Notes: a model not told the origin generated them from the letters alone. A stretch of 31,164 nucleotides of DNA from CAZWUW01 sp964636895 (GCA_964636895.1 CAZWUW010000030.1:1-31164); one strand, 5' to 3'. Shown: positions 1-8,616, counted from the first letter of the stretch. Numbers and translations: made by a program.

Positions 1-777
1 GTATCTCTGCATGCTGCGAATCAGGTTATACCTGCTTTCCCGGCTGAGTTCCATGTCCAATATCCAGCATAGGAAGGGATACTCCGGAGAGTCCATTAAT
101 TGTTGTACCGGCTTTTGCTGATCCTCTGTCAAATCAGCAATAATTGTTTTTATCGCCTGATTGATTGAGAGTTCATGGTTCGCCCGTCTCATTTTTAGAA
201 CCAAGTCGGTTAAAACCTGGAATTTACAATTCTTAAGCCACTGGTCCACATCATCTTTTTTGGTCAGACTGCCAACAAAACTAAAGGCACACTTAAATTT
301 TTCAGGTATTGTAGCCGGTTCCGGCGGATACATAATTTTCGGGTCTGTTGCCAGCGGAAGGTAATGTACCCGTTTGTATCCCGCTTCCACCAACTCCGTC
401 AAATACACCTTGTCCCATACAAAAATAGTACGCAAACCGGAATGCGTCTCTTCCAGCAAATTTTTTGTAAGCCACGGATTGTCAAAAAAAAGACAGGCAA
501 AAGGTATTTCCATAGCCTCTAACAAATGAGTTAGCCGTCCTTGATAATTAATTCTGATAATACCTGTCATGCCGTAAAAAAACGCAAAATCGGGGGTAAA
601 AGCCTTGATTTGTTCAATCATTTCTTCCACACTTAAATTCTTGTTCAATGGCAAACAGAGGACGTGGCAATTCATCTCCTCCAGGGCATTATTAAAACCG
701 GTTATCACATGAGGAGCGGCAACCCCGTCACCGATAAATGATAAAATCTTTATATCAGCTTGACCTTTTGCAATCAC
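1..777 (-). CDS. CgeB-like / DUF3880-type glycosyltransferase, 3' end cut by window
   Basis: The reading frame is open from a GTG at 777 to the window edge (259 residues, C-terminus missing). A GGGGAGG ribosome site lies 8 bases before the GTG. The N-terminus (ILSFIGDGVAAPHVITGFN) followed by PDFAFFYGMTG, a CLFFDNPW segment, YLPLATDP and FSFVGSLT is the pattern I associate with CgeB/DUF3880 glycosyltransferases, which are often found in Firmicute flagellin-glycosylation islands. It starts 27 bases after the PseC-type aminotransferase and is the last gene visible in the same operon. A role in building or attaching the flagellar glycan is inferred from this position. The donor and acceptor cannot be read from the sequence. 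The C-terminal half, which would carry the main nucleotide-sugar site, is outside the window. Confidence 0.7.
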   Translation of the reverse strand, partial: MIAKGQADIKILSFIGDGVAAPHVITGFNNALEEMNCHVLCLPLNKNLSVEEMIEQIKAFTPDFAFFYGMTGIIRINYQGRLTHLLEAMEIPFACLFFDNPWLTKNLLEETHSGLRTIFVWDKVYLTELVEAGYKRVHYLPLATDPKIMYPPEPATIPEKFKCAFSFVGSLTKKDDVDQWLKNCKFQVLTDLVLKMRRANHELSINQAIKTIIADLTEDQQKPVQQLMDSPEYPFLCWILDMELSRESRYNLIRSMQRY

Positions 778-804
778 AATTCAAGCCTCCCCAGCAATAG
801 ACGG

Positions 805-1998
805 TTATTCCGCATAATAGGCCATAACCTTACGCACCGCTGTTATCACATCATGCACATCCCGATCGGTCATGGCCGGAAAAACCGGTAAACTGATAAT
901 TCTCTCATAAGCCTCCTCCGCCTGCGGACAGAGGCCGGGTTGATATCCCAGCGCGCGGTAATAAGGATGCAGATAAACCGGTATATAATGTACATTAACC
1001 CCGATGTTTTCCGCCCGCAGAGCATCAAAAACTACGTTTCGATCCACACGCAGGCGGTCTGGTTTTAATTTAATCACATAAAGGTGCCATGAGGAAGCAG
1101 CCCATGTCTTTTCAAGATAAGGCTCAATACTGTCCAAACCGGTAAAGGCTTCGGTATATATAGCCGCTATTTCCCGCCGCCGGGCCAAAAAGTCTTCACT
1201 CTTGGCAAGCTGGGATATGCCAAGCGCGGCCTGGATATCCGTCATCCTGTAGTTATAACCTAAGGCCTGCATTTCATAATACCAGGGCCCTGCTGCTTTT
1301 CCCAGCCGCCTTGGGTCTCTGGTAATACCATGGGCACGGAACAATAGCAGCTGCTCATATAAATCCGCCCGGTTAGTAGTAATCATGCCACCTTCTCCGG
1401 TAGTGATGTGCTTTACCGGATGAAAGCTAAAAACAGTCATATCACTCAATCCGCCAATAAGTTGACCCTTATACCGGGCACCCAGAGCATGAGCGGCATC
1501 TTCCACTACCAAAAGATTATATTTACCGGCCAGCGCCAAAATTTCATCCATAGGAGCAGGGTGACCGGAATAGTGCACCGGAATGATAACCCTGGTCCGT
1601 TCCGTTATCTTTGCCTCCGCCTGCATGGGATCGATAAGCAAATTACCGGACAGGACATCGGCAAAAACCGGCAACCCGCCCTGATAAAGCACACAGTTGG
1701 CAGAAGCGGCAAAAGTAATCGGGGTAGTAATCACCTCATCCCCCGGCCCCACACCGGCGGCAAACATAGCCGCATGCAGGGCGGCGGTACCGTTGGCAAT
1801 AGCCACAGCATATCTGGTGCCTACATAATTTGCAAACATTTCTTCAAATTCTTTTATTTTAGGTCCGGTAGTAAGAAAATCCGACCTTAATACTCTTATC
1901 ACTGCTTCTATATCATCATCTGCCACCCATTGCTGACTATAAGGAAGGAGTTTGGGGCGAACCGGCTGCCCCCCCTCAATCGCAGGTAAACTCTGCAT
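805..1998 (-). CDS. pseC: PseC-type UDP-4-keto-6-deoxy-sugar aminotransferase (DegT/DnrJ/EryC1/StrS)
   Basis: A PLP-dependent transaminase of 397 residues, normal for the family. PseC converts UDP-4-keto-6-deoxy-L-AltNAc to the 4-amino sugar in pseudaminic acid synthesis. Visible signatures are SDFLTTGPKIKEFE (40-52), the phosphate-binding NGTAALH (69-75), VITTPITF (89-96), the cofactor-contacting EDAAHA (166-171) and the Schiff-base lysine K196 in SFHPVKHITTGEGG. The last motif and LTTGP are typical of PseC rather than of LegC/PglE. Only one base separates its ATG from the stop of the preceding SDR gene, so the two are probably translationally coupled. The ribosome site is weak. The later steps (PseH, PseG, PseI, PseF) are not in the window and may lie past its left edge. 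The exact substrate is inferred. Confidence 0.85.
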   Translation of the reverse strand: MQSLPAIEGGQPVRPKLLPYSQQWVADDDIEAVIRVLRSDFLTTGPKIKEFEEMFANYVGTRYAVAIANGTAALHAAMFAAGVGPGDEVITTPITFAASANCVLYQGGLPVFADVLSGNLLIDPMQAEAKITERTRVIIPVHYSGHPAPMDEILALAGKYNLLVVEDAAHALGARYKGQLIGGLSDMTVFSFHPVKHITTGEGGMITTNRADLYEQLLLFRAHGITRDPRRLGKAAGPWYYEMQALGYNYRMTDIQAALGISQLAKSEDFLARRREIAAIYTEAFTGLDSIEPYLEKTWAASSWHLYVIKLKPDRLRVDRNVVFDALRAENIGVNVHYIPVYLHPYYRALGYQPGLCPQAEEAYERIISLPVFPAMTDRDVHDVITAVRKVMAYYAE

Positions 1999-1999
1999 T

Positions 2000-2956
2000 T
2001 TACTGTGCCCACCCGTTCTTCAGGTTATTTTTTATCCATATCGTAGTTTTATTAATGCCTTCTGCCAAACTTACCTTTGGCTCCCAGCCCAAAAGCTTAT
2101 CAGCCTTACTATAGTTGCACAATAACTTGGCAATCTCACTTTGCGGGTGGATATGGGGCACATGCTGTATTAATTCTTTTTTATCAGCAATAAGTTCCGC
2201 CAGGTCGTTTACAGAAATGTCTTTGCCCAAACCGGCATTGACAATTTCCCCGTTAACGGCATCATTATACCCGGCCATGACAACAAACCTGGCACAGTCC
2301 TCTACATAGAGCAGATCCCTGGTTTGCGTACCGTCGCCATATATATTGATGATTTCCCCCTGCAGGTTTTTTTGGATAAATATAGCCACTACGCCCCCTT
2401 CCCCGGAGCTTTTCTGAAATGGTCCATAAGTGTTAAATGGCCGGATAACAACTGTTGGCAGGCCATATGCATGGTAATATGACAGCACCATATTTTCACC
2501 GGCTATTTTGGCCCCCGCATACGGCGAAGCCGGTTTAACCGGCCAATGCTCATCTATGCCTGCTGCCGAGACGGCCCGGTCATAAACCATACAAGTACTC
2601 ATAAATACCATTTTAGTCCGGTGCTTCCGGCATTCCTCCAATACATTAAAGGTGCCGGTAACATCATTGGCAAAAGTGGTCGCCGGGTCATCAATACTGT
2701 CCTGTACATTAATACTGGCGCCCAGGTGGTAACAAACGTCAAAACCACCAGCAAACAAGCTTGCTAAGGTACCGGCATCCTTTATATCACCGATTTCAAA
2801 AGCCTTAAATAAGTCATGCCCCAGAAACTCTGCCAGGTTTTCTTGCCGGCCGTTGGAAAGGTCGTCTAAAACCCAGACCGCCTGGCCGTCTGCCAGCAGC
2901 TTTTTGACCACCCAGCGGCCAATGAAACCGGCTCCCCCGGTAACCAATGCTTTCAT
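2000..2956 (-). CDS. Extended SDR nucleotide-sugar epimerase/dehydratase
   Basis: A 318-residue extended short-chain dehydrogenase/reductase. The Rossmann motif TGGAGFIG is at 6-13, an acidic pair that would hold the NAD ribose is at 31-32 (DD), and the catalytic set is complete: S120/T121, then Y146-x3-K150 in SPYAGAK. PFNTYGP and GDGTQTRDLLYVED are classic for epimerases and dehydratases acting on UDP- or dTDP-sugars. It lies between the CapD-like dehydratase (14 bases upstream) and the PseC gene, so it should act on the same UDP-sugar. One attractive reading is a second SDR step between dehydration and transamination, as in the two-enzyme route described for Bacillus thuringiensis. A separate epimerase feeding another glycan is equally possible from sequence alone. 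Confidence 0.75.
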   Translation of the reverse strand: MKALVTGGAGFIGRWVVKKLLADGQAVWVLDDLSNGRQENLAEFLGHDLFKAFEIGDIKDAGTLASLFAGGFDVCYHLGASINVQDSIDDPATTFANDVTGTFNVLEECRKHRTKMVFMSTCMVYDRAVSAAGIDEHWPVKPASPYAGAKIAGENMVLSYYHAYGLPTVVIRPFNTYGPFQKSSGEGGVVAIFIQKNLQGEIINIYGDGTQTRDLLYVEDCARFVVMAGYNDAVNGEIVNAGLGKDISVNDLAELIADKKELIQHVPHIHPQSEIAKLLCNYSKADKLLGWEPKVSLAEGINKTTIWIKNNLKNGWAQ

Positions 2957-2970
2957 GATATGCCCTCCAA

Positions 2971-3999
2971 TTAGTGCTTTCTTCTTTCCAGCAGTCGTTC
3001 CCGTTCAAGTAATGTCCGTATTTCCTGTTTATTTAATGGCGCAGCATCATGGGAACTGAAGCTTTTATGCTCCGCCGGCCGTCCCCCCGCATACTGATAT
3101 TTCTTTTCCGCATAAGTAGGTGTGACCGCAAACATATCCGCAAATTCAACGGCCAATTTAGCTTCTTCCAGGGTCATTAGTTCTTCATACATTTTTTCAC
3201 CGGGCCGCAGACCAATTTGCTCTATGGCAATGTCCGCTGGAGCGTATCCGCAAAGGGGGGCAAACTCTTCAATAATAACTTCCGCCAAAACACCAAGTTT
3301 AACCACCGGCATTTTCAAAATAAAAATCTCGCCGCCCTGGGCCTTACTGCCTGCCTGAAGAGTAAGATTGACCGCTTCCCGGATACTCATCATAAATCTG
3401 GACATATCAGGCAATGTTAGCGTTAACGGCCCGCCTTGCCGAACCTGTTTTTTAAACAGCGGGATGACCGAGCCCCGTGAACCCATCACATTGCCGAACC
3501 TGACCACCGAAAAAATTGTCCGGCAGCTGCCTTTATAATAATCAGCAGCAGAAATCAACCGTTCCGCCAACAGCTTGGAAGCCCCCATGGTATTTGTTGG
3601 ACTGATTGCCTTATCACTGCTGGTATAAACGACCCTTTCTACATTATGCAGCAAGGCGGCATCAATAATATTCTGCGTGCCGATGATATTAGTCTTGACA
3701 GCTTCAAATGGGTTATATTCCGAAGCCGGGACATGCTTCATAGCAGCAAGGTGAAAAACAATATCAATGCCCTCCATTGCCCTTAGCACCCTGTCCTTGT
3801 CCCGCACGTCACCGAGCAAAAAACGTATGTTTTTTTGCGCACTGAATTCATGCTGCAGCTCAAACTGCTTATCCTCGTCCCGGCTAAATACCCGTACTAC
3901 TGCCGGTTGATATCTGAAAACCTGACGCAGGAGCTCGCTGCCAATGGAACCTGTGCCGCCGGTGATCAATATTTTTTTACCGCAAAATAGCTCCTCCAT
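2971..3999 (-). CDS. UDP-GlcNAc 4,6-dehydratase, CapD/PseB/LegB family, SMK-type active site
   Basis: A 342-residue soluble SDR of the Polysacc_synt_2 family. The NAD-binding loop GGTGSIG is at 14-20, followed by FSRDEDKQFEL and LGDVRDKDR. LAAMKHVP is at 84-91, and the active-site block is SSDKA (127-131), then M138-x3-K142. Methionine sits where the inverting enzyme PseB/FlaA1 has the catalytic tyrosine. That SMK pattern is known from C5-retaining dehydratases such as WbpM, PglF and LegB. The enzyme should remove water from UDP-GlcNAc to give a 4-keto-6-deoxy sugar. It heads the sugar-synthesis block and is followed by a second SDR and a PseC-type aminotransferase. The mismatch between a retaining-type dehydratase and PseC is discussed as a finding. 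Family assignment is firm; the stereochemistry is inferred. Confidence 0.85.
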   Translation of the reverse strand: MEELFCGKKILITGGTGSIGSELLRQVFRYQPAVVRVFSRDEDKQFELQHEFSAQKNIRFLLGDVRDKDRVLRAMEGIDIVFHLAAMKHVPASEYNPFEAVKTNIIGTQNIIDAALLHNVERVVYTSSDKAISPTNTMGASKLLAERLISAADYYKGSCRTIFSVVRFGNVMGSRGSVIPLFKKQVRQGGPLTLTLPDMSRFMMSIREAVNLTLQAGSKAQGGEIFILKMPVVKLGVLAEVIIEEFAPLCGYAPADIAIEQIGLRPGEKMYEELMTLEEAKLAVEFADMFAVTPTYAEKKYQYAGGRPAEHKSFSSHDAAPLNKQEIRTLLERERLLERRKH

Positions 4000-4033
4000 T
4001 ACCTCACCCCAACCCCATTAATCTGCTTGTTAA

Positions 4034-4441
4034 CTATAAAGCTTTAGCAAGTTTAGTCATTTCCGGGGTTACTTCAGACCAGTACTGTAACCAGGGTAGC
4101 ACCTCGTATTCCAAAATATCACCAAATAACACCATGTCCCCGTTTTCCAGGGCTGCTGCCATTTGCATGGTCTGCTCAAGGGTTTCGTTAACCGAGGTTT
4201 CAATCGTTTTTCCCTGCAGCGCTTTGATTTTCGACTCCGGAAAGATAGTTATTACTCCCAGTAGAATTGTTGTGTACCACTCCAACCCCTCCGTAGTGTC
4301 CATGAATAAGACTTTGGCCTGGGCTTCCCGGCCGGACCGAACCGGCTGCAATAGCTCTTGCATTCCCAAAACCAGCCGGGAAACATACTCTGCCGACATC
4401 TGCAAACCCTCAATAACCATTTGTTGCGGATTTTCCGTCAT
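4034..4441 (-). CDS. Conserved-looking small helical protein downstream of Maf
   Basis: I do not recognise this 135-residue protein. It is acidic, contains no cysteine and looks almost entirely alpha-helical, with regular heptad-like runs (for example QMVIEGLQMSAEYVSRLVLG and a closing segment with EYEVLPWLQYW). There is no signal peptide or membrane segment. AGGA precedes the ATG by three bases. It begins 21 bases after the stop of the Maf glycosyltransferase and is followed 34 bases later by the dehydratase, so it belongs to the glycosylation operon. A small cytoplasmic helper of Maf or of flagellin (a chaperone-like bundle, comparable in size to FliS) would fit, but this is only inference from size, composition and place. 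Confidence 0.6.
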   Translation of the reverse strand: MTENPQQMVIEGLQMSAEYVSRLVLGMQELLQPVRSGREAQAKVLFMDTTEGLEWYTTILLGVITIFPESKIKALQGKTIETSVNETLEQTMQMAAALENGDMVLFGDILEYEVLPWLQYWSEVTPEMTKLAKAL

Positions 4442-4462
4442 AAATCCTGACCCCTTTACTAC

Positions 4463-6253
4463 TTATTTAATTTCTGTCCTAACCGTTGCCAAGGCATTGT
4501 TAAAGTATTCCACTAATATGCTGACGCTTTCATTTATCCCCTCATAAAGGGCTTTGCTTAATGCCGTTACGCGCAGATTTTTCTCCTTCGGGGTTTCCTT
4601 TTCACTGTGCATATTTAAAGGTCCCCGGGTCACCCGAATTAATACTTCCTGCATAGCCTGACTGATGAAGGGCACCTCTTCCTGTTTTATTTTGATAGTC
4701 CGGTCTATATTGTTAAGCTCCTTAACTATTGTTTCCTCATTGTATAAAATACCTTTACAATAATTCTCATATAATTCAGCGGCCAAAGCCGCCCCTTTGG
4801 CGCTTTTTTTCCGGATGGCCTGCAAAGTGTCAACCACCCCGGCCAATTGTCGGGATAGTCTCTTCATATCCGGGTAATCCTGCGGATGGCTGCTGTGAAA
4901 CTTTTCCAATACCCCGCCAATATCCCGCTGACAATAATTATCTATATAATCATTTAATTTCATCAATACAGTGCCTGCTATTTTGGCACCACCCTCGGTA
5001 GCATTAATAATTAGTTTGTCACTGGGTAGATCTTTGATAAAATGTTCAAACCAGACTAGAAAGCTGTAATACCCCCTGTTGGTTAGCACCTGACTGCCGT
5101 CATTGGCCGGGACATAGAATTTGTGCAGGTTGTCTGCACTTTTTTCTATTCTATTCTCTTCATAAACCGTCCCCCGGGCATGGGTTCTGCCGCCGGGAAA
5201 ACTCAGGTCCTGACCCACCATGGCAATAGGATTACACCCCATTTTGACCGCCAAGGCCAAAGCCAGGGTGGCCACTGAACCGCCGGCCTGAACAAAGCCT
5301 TTGGCAGTACCGGCAGCGCTTTCAATCCAGGAGGTAATATCATTTCCTACACTAAGCACAAATTTTTTGCCGTGATGCTGCCTAACTATCCCGGGGTGCA
5401 CCATCGGGTCAAACACTAAAGGCATATCACTGTAATCCCGACCGGCAAAATGCTGAAAATTTGCTTCGCCGGCATCATAAGTGACCACCAAATCAGGTTT
5501 TATCCCGGCCTTTAGCACTGCCCTAAGCGCGGTGCCGACACAAACCAGCAGCGCCTTACCCTTGGCCCGGGCTAACTGATGAATATTATTGTTCAAAGAC
5601 GGCCCCGCCGATATAATAATGGCCGGCATATCCTTAGCCGCCTCTAGTAATACATTTACTCCCGGGCTTTGCACATAAGCCATTAGATTATCCAGGTTAT
5701 TCTTAATCCACAAATCTTTAAAATTTATTAAGGTAGCAACAGTTGACAGCTGAAGAGAGACCACGTCCCGCAAAGTTGCAGTTATCTGCTCATAATAGGC
5801 AGGATTGAGCTTCACGGAAGGAGCATGTTCAAAAAACATCAACCCTGTATCCCTGGCAATGTTAAAGACCTGACTGAATTTTTCTGCTGCCTGTGACCGT
5901 TCTTCCCCGCACACGATAGTTACTTTTTGTTCCTCCAGCCAGGATAAATCCCGCAAAGCCAAAGCCCTGGCAAAAATATCCGGTCGGCTTTCAACCACAA
6001 ATAACCGGCCTTCCGGCCCCAGTTTTTCCATTAGAGCTTGCACATGATAGCCTAAGCCAAAACCTAAAACCACCACCATTTGATTGATTGGCCGGCTATA
6101 GCCGGCTGTAGCCTTTGTCCCTTCTGCCTCCGGATTATAGGAACTATGCAAAAACAGCAAACTCCCCTGTTCATCCGCCACTCTTAAGGTGGGAGAACCA
6201 TTTTTTGCTGTTATAACCTCTAAACTTGACGCGGAACCATTTTCAGTAGCCAT
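4463..6253 (-). CDS. maf: Maf motility-associated flagellin glycosyltransferase (MAF_flag10 / DUF115)
   Basis: A 596-residue cytoplasmic protein of the Maf family, which transfers pseudaminic or legionaminic acid to Ser/Thr of flagellin before export. The N-terminal part has VVLGFGLGYHVQAL (61-74) and VVESRPDIF. The central DUF115/MptE-like fold begins at PAIIISAGPSL (210-220), continues through LLVCVGTALRAVLKAGIKPD and VTYDAGEANFQHF, and includes AMVGQDLSFPGGRTHA. The C-terminal third is helical. AGGAG lies about 11 bases before the ATG. The gene starts 14 bases after the stop of a winged-helix gene and leads into the sugar-synthesis genes. Automatic annotation may call it 6-hydroxymethylpterin pyrophosphokinase because of the shared fold, but the neighbours make the flagellin role much more likely. 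Confidence 0.9.
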   Translation of the reverse strand: MATENGSASSLEVITAKNGSPTLRVADEQGSLLFLHSSYNPEAEGTKATAGYSRPINQMVVVLGFGLGYHVQALMEKLGPEGRLFVVESRPDIFARALALRDLSWLEEQKVTIVCGEERSQAAEKFSQVFNIARDTGLMFFEHAPSVKLNPAYYEQITATLRDVVSLQLSTVATLINFKDLWIKNNLDNLMAYVQSPGVNVLLEAAKDMPAIIISAGPSLNNNIHQLARAKGKALLVCVGTALRAVLKAGIKPDLVVTYDAGEANFQHFAGRDYSDMPLVFDPMVHPGIVRQHHGKKFVLSVGNDITSWIESAAGTAKGFVQAGGSVATLALALAVKMGCNPIAMVGQDLSFPGGRTHARGTVYEENRIEKSADNLHKFYVPANDGSQVLTNRGYYSFLVWFEHFIKDLPSDKLIINATEGGAKIAGTVLMKLNDYIDNYCQRDIGGVLEKFHSSHPQDYPDMKRLSRQLAGVVDTLQAIRKKSAKGAALAAELYENYCKGILYNEETIVKELNNIDRTIKIKQEEVPFISQAMQEVLIRVTRGPLNMHSEKETPKEKNLRVTALSKALYEGINESVSILVEYFNNALATVRTEIK

Positions 6254-6267
6254 TGGTATAGTTGCTC

Positions 6268-6489
6268 CTAATCGTTATGGTTTTTGATAAAATAACCGCC
6301 GCCGGGCCCGTTACGCACCTCAACCAGCGTCATGGTCTGTAAAATCTTCATCTGCTCCCGGATATATGACGGGGTAACATTCAACAATTCTCCGATTTCC
6401 TGAGAAGTCACCGGATAGGCATAGGATGTTCCCCTTTCTTGCAGCACCCGCATAATTTCCTGCTGTAAAACATTCATGTTGTTAATCAC
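6268..6489 (-). CDS. Small winged-helix DNA-binding protein
   Basis: The GTG at 6489 is preferred because GGAGG sits 12 bases upstream of it; a longer frame to 6537 has no ribosome site. The product is 73 residues: a helix (MNVLQQEIMRVLQERG), a helix-turn-helix (VTSQEIGELLNVTPSYIREQMKIL) and a wing rich in glycine (VEVRNGPGGGYFI), much like a minimal Rrf2 or MarR-type DNA-binding domain without a sensor domain. It lies between fliD and maf, where B. subtilis has fliS and fliT, and ends 14 bases before maf. It may regulate the glycosylation operon it heads, but no operator can be named. A stand-alone winged helix could also be a protein-binding module. Confidence 0.65.
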   Translation of the reverse strand: MINNMNVLQQEIMRVLQERGTSYAYPVTSQEIGELLNVTPSYIREQMKILQTMTLVEVRNGPGGGYFIKNHND

Positions 6490-6539
6490 CAGTTCGGCAC
6501 CTCCATCCAAACGGCAGAAGTCGACACATTTTGTCAATA

Positions 6540-6565
6540 TTGAAGGCGAAATAATTCGCCTTCAA
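6540..6565 (-). other. Strong hairpin between fliD and the winged-helix gene
   Basis: A perfect 11-bp inverted repeat (6540-6550 with 6555-6565) encloses a four-base loop just after the fliD stop. On the transcribed (minus) strand it is preceded, not followed, by a run of T, so it is a poor intrinsic terminator for this direction. It may mark an RNA processing point or partial terminator separating the abundant fliD message from the glycosylation genes. Confidence 0.55.
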
Positions 6566-6570
6566 AAAAC

Positions 6571-8616
6571 TTATTCCACCTTCCCCCAGCCGGGGAGATT
6601 GTTTAATTGTCCTGATAACCAGTTACTCTGGCTTTGCAGCAGCCCCATAGCTTTTTCCATGGCGGTAAACTGCCGCCAGAGATTTTTTTCCCGCGCTTCC
6701 AGCCTTTCCTCATAACGCTCGATATATTTGTCCATACTGTTAATTTGTGCTGTAAGACCGCCTTTGCTGCCGGTAACATTATCAATAAAACCGCCAATCT
6801 TGGTCATTTCCGCCACCTGCTGCTTCAGTCGCACGGCAATCCCCGCATCCGGCCCGGAAGTAACATTATATTCATATGTTACTTCAACAGTATCCCCGGC
6901 TGCCGGAGCATTGGCCTGGTTAAAAATAATCTTGCCGTTCATATAGTCCACCATAAACTGGTTGGCACCGGGGGCAGCGGATACCTGAGTATAAGCAGTT
7001 CCATTTACCTTCACAACCGGGGCGGGATTCCCGGCCACTTTATTATTGGACAGGGTAAATTCCACCAGCGTGCCATTGACCACACCGGCACTGCCGGCAA
7101 AGGTCTGGGTAACAGGCTGCGAGGTGCCTTTGGTGAACAGGTCTTGTACAGCCTTGGCATTGGTTTCCAACGCGGCACGCAGCTTATCCTTATTGATTAC
7201 CAATTTGCCGTCCGGCACCAATCCCTTGCCACCGGCACCGGTAGTAATTCCCACTAAGGCCAGCATATTCATGTTGGTGGGTAAGCCCCCTACCGGATCA
7301 CCAATGCTTTTTTGCAGCAGGGCACGGGTATTTCTTAATAAAGCCTCATTATTCAGTAAGCCTTGTTTATACTCGCTGTCCGTTTTAGGATCCCTGACCT
7401 TTTTTTCAGCCAGTCTGTTGTTGATAAACTCAATGCTGGCATTAAACTGATTAACAAATTCTTCAATGGTTTTGATAGCTTTGTCAGTATCCTGATTCAC
7501 CGTTACAGTGGTAGTGCCCGTGCTTTGGGCAGTAAACTTGACCCCGTTGTAATCAAAAGCATTGGCCTCCCTGGTCAGGGTCGTGCCATTAATAGTCATA
7601 CTTGCCTGATTGCCGGCCGTCTGGATAGCGGGGTCTACTTTTAGCGCCGTTAAAAGGCCGGTGGTATCCAAACCAAAGTTAATCAACTGGCTGCCGGTGT
7701 TTTTGGCCGCAAACGAAACGCTGTCCGTAACTGAATCATAAAAAGCCGTCACACCGGCGGCAGAAGAATTAATCCGGTTAATGACATCCTGCAGGGAATC
7801 CTTGGTTACATCTACTGCAATGGTATAGTTATTGATGGTTAAGTTACCACTGGCCACAGCCAGACCACTGGCATTAAGCTTCTTTTGGTAACCCGCATCC
7901 TGACCGGTCGCTTCCCCGGCGGCAATCTTCACGGCCGCCAAAAAACCGCTGGTATCACTGATATTTATTTTATTAGCGGCGCCGGGTATTTTTTGCTTTA
8001 GAGATAATCGGTCCCCGGATAAACTGACGGTAACTCCCGCTGCCGAATCAGTAATTTTGTTGATTACCGTATTCAGTGTATCAGTAGCCGCAATAGCTAT
8101 ATAAACCCCGTTAATAGTTATCCCCTTAGTACCGTCTGCAGTAACATTAGCTTCCATTCTGGTCGCGGCCATGCCGTCGGCGAACCTGGCATTGGGGTCT
8201 ACGTCTACCCCCAAGGCCGTATTCATCTCCGCCACACCGGTCATGGAGGCTGCCAGCGGACTTAACGGGACTAAACCAATAGCTCCGGTACTGGCCGCTC
8301 TGGTTGCGGTAGCCAGATTATTAACCGTCACATTATAAATACCGTTAGGCGCACTATTGTTGGCCGTAGCTGTTACAAGCTTATCATTGCCGGTAACAAC
8401 CGCTTTACTGTTAAAAGCCGAACTTAATACCAGGTCCGAAAGTTTAGTCTGCAGGGACATCAGATTAGTCCTGAATTCCATTACAGCTTCCTTTTTCCAC
8501 TTTAGCAGCTGCTGCTTTTGCTGCATTTTAACCATCGGTGCCCGTTCCAGCTGCATAAGCTTGGTAATCAAGCCCTGCGTGTCCAGCCCGGAAACAAGTC
8601 CGCCAATTTGCATCAT
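6571..8616 (-). CDS. fliD: Flagellar hook-associated protein 2, filament cap FliD
   Basis: FliD forms the cap at the filament tip under which secreted flagellin folds. The N-terminus is the family signature (IGGLVSGLDTQGLITKLMQLE). It is followed by the FliD_N helical region and by a long beta-rich centre with flagellin-IN-like repeats of the type GxYNVTVNNLATATRA, LTINNYTIAVD and MTINGTTLT. The C-terminal coiled-coil ends in IERYEERLEAREKNLWRQF and MGLLQSQSNWLSGQL. At 681 residues it is longer than the B. subtilis protein (about 500), the extra length lying in the variable central domains. It is secreted by the flagellar export apparatus, so it has no signal peptide. It starts 18 bases after flaG, with GGGGGGTG before a double ATG. 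fliS does not follow it. Confidence 0.95.
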   Translation of the reverse strand: MMQIGGLVSGLDTQGLITKLMQLERAPMVKMQQKQQLLKWKKEAVMEFRTNLMSLQTKLSDLVLSSAFNSKAVVTGNDKLVTATANNSAPNGIYNVTVNNLATATRAASTGAIGLVPLSPLAASMTGVAEMNTALGVDVDPNARFADGMAATRMEANVTADGTKGITINGVYIAIAATDTLNTVINKITDSAAGVTVSLSGDRLSLKQKIPGAANKINISDTSGFLAAVKIAAGEATGQDAGYQKKLNASGLAVASGNLTINNYTIAVDVTKDSLQDVINRINSSAAGVTAFYDSVTDSVSFAAKNTGSQLINFGLDTTGLLTALKVDPAIQTAGNQASMTINGTTLTREANAFDYNGVKFTAQSTGTTTVTVNQDTDKAIKTIEEFVNQFNASIEFINNRLAEKKVRDPKTDSEYKQGLLNNEALLRNTRALLQKSIGDPVGGLPTNMNMLALVGITTGAGGKGLVPDGKLVINKDKLRAALETNAKAVQDLFTKGTSQPVTQTFAGSAGVVNGTLVEFTLSNNKVAGNPAPVVKVNGTAYTQVSAAPGANQFMVDYMNGKIIFNQANAPAAGDTVEVTYEYNVTSGPDAGIAVRLKQQVAEMTKIGGFIDNVTGSKGGLTAQINSMDKYIERYEERLEAREKNLWRQFTAMEKAMGLLQSQSNWLSGQLNNLPGWGKVE

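Noticed and set aside
161..364. Plus-strand frame of 67 residues at the left edge
   Set aside because: It is antisense to the well-supported CgeB-like gene and has no ribosome site or family features.
2971..3999. Straight assignment as PseB
   Set aside because: The catalytic Tyr of PseB is replaced by Met138, the pattern of C5-retaining enzymes, so only the family-level name is given.
4463..6253. 6-hydroxymethylpterin diphosphokinase function for the Maf gene
   Set aside because: The DUF115 fold is shared, but the flagellar glycosylation neighbours and the full Maf length point to flagellin glycosyl transfer.
6532..6537. TTGACA as a -35 promoter box before the winged-helix gene
   Set aside because: No acceptable -10 sequence is found 16-18 bases downstream.
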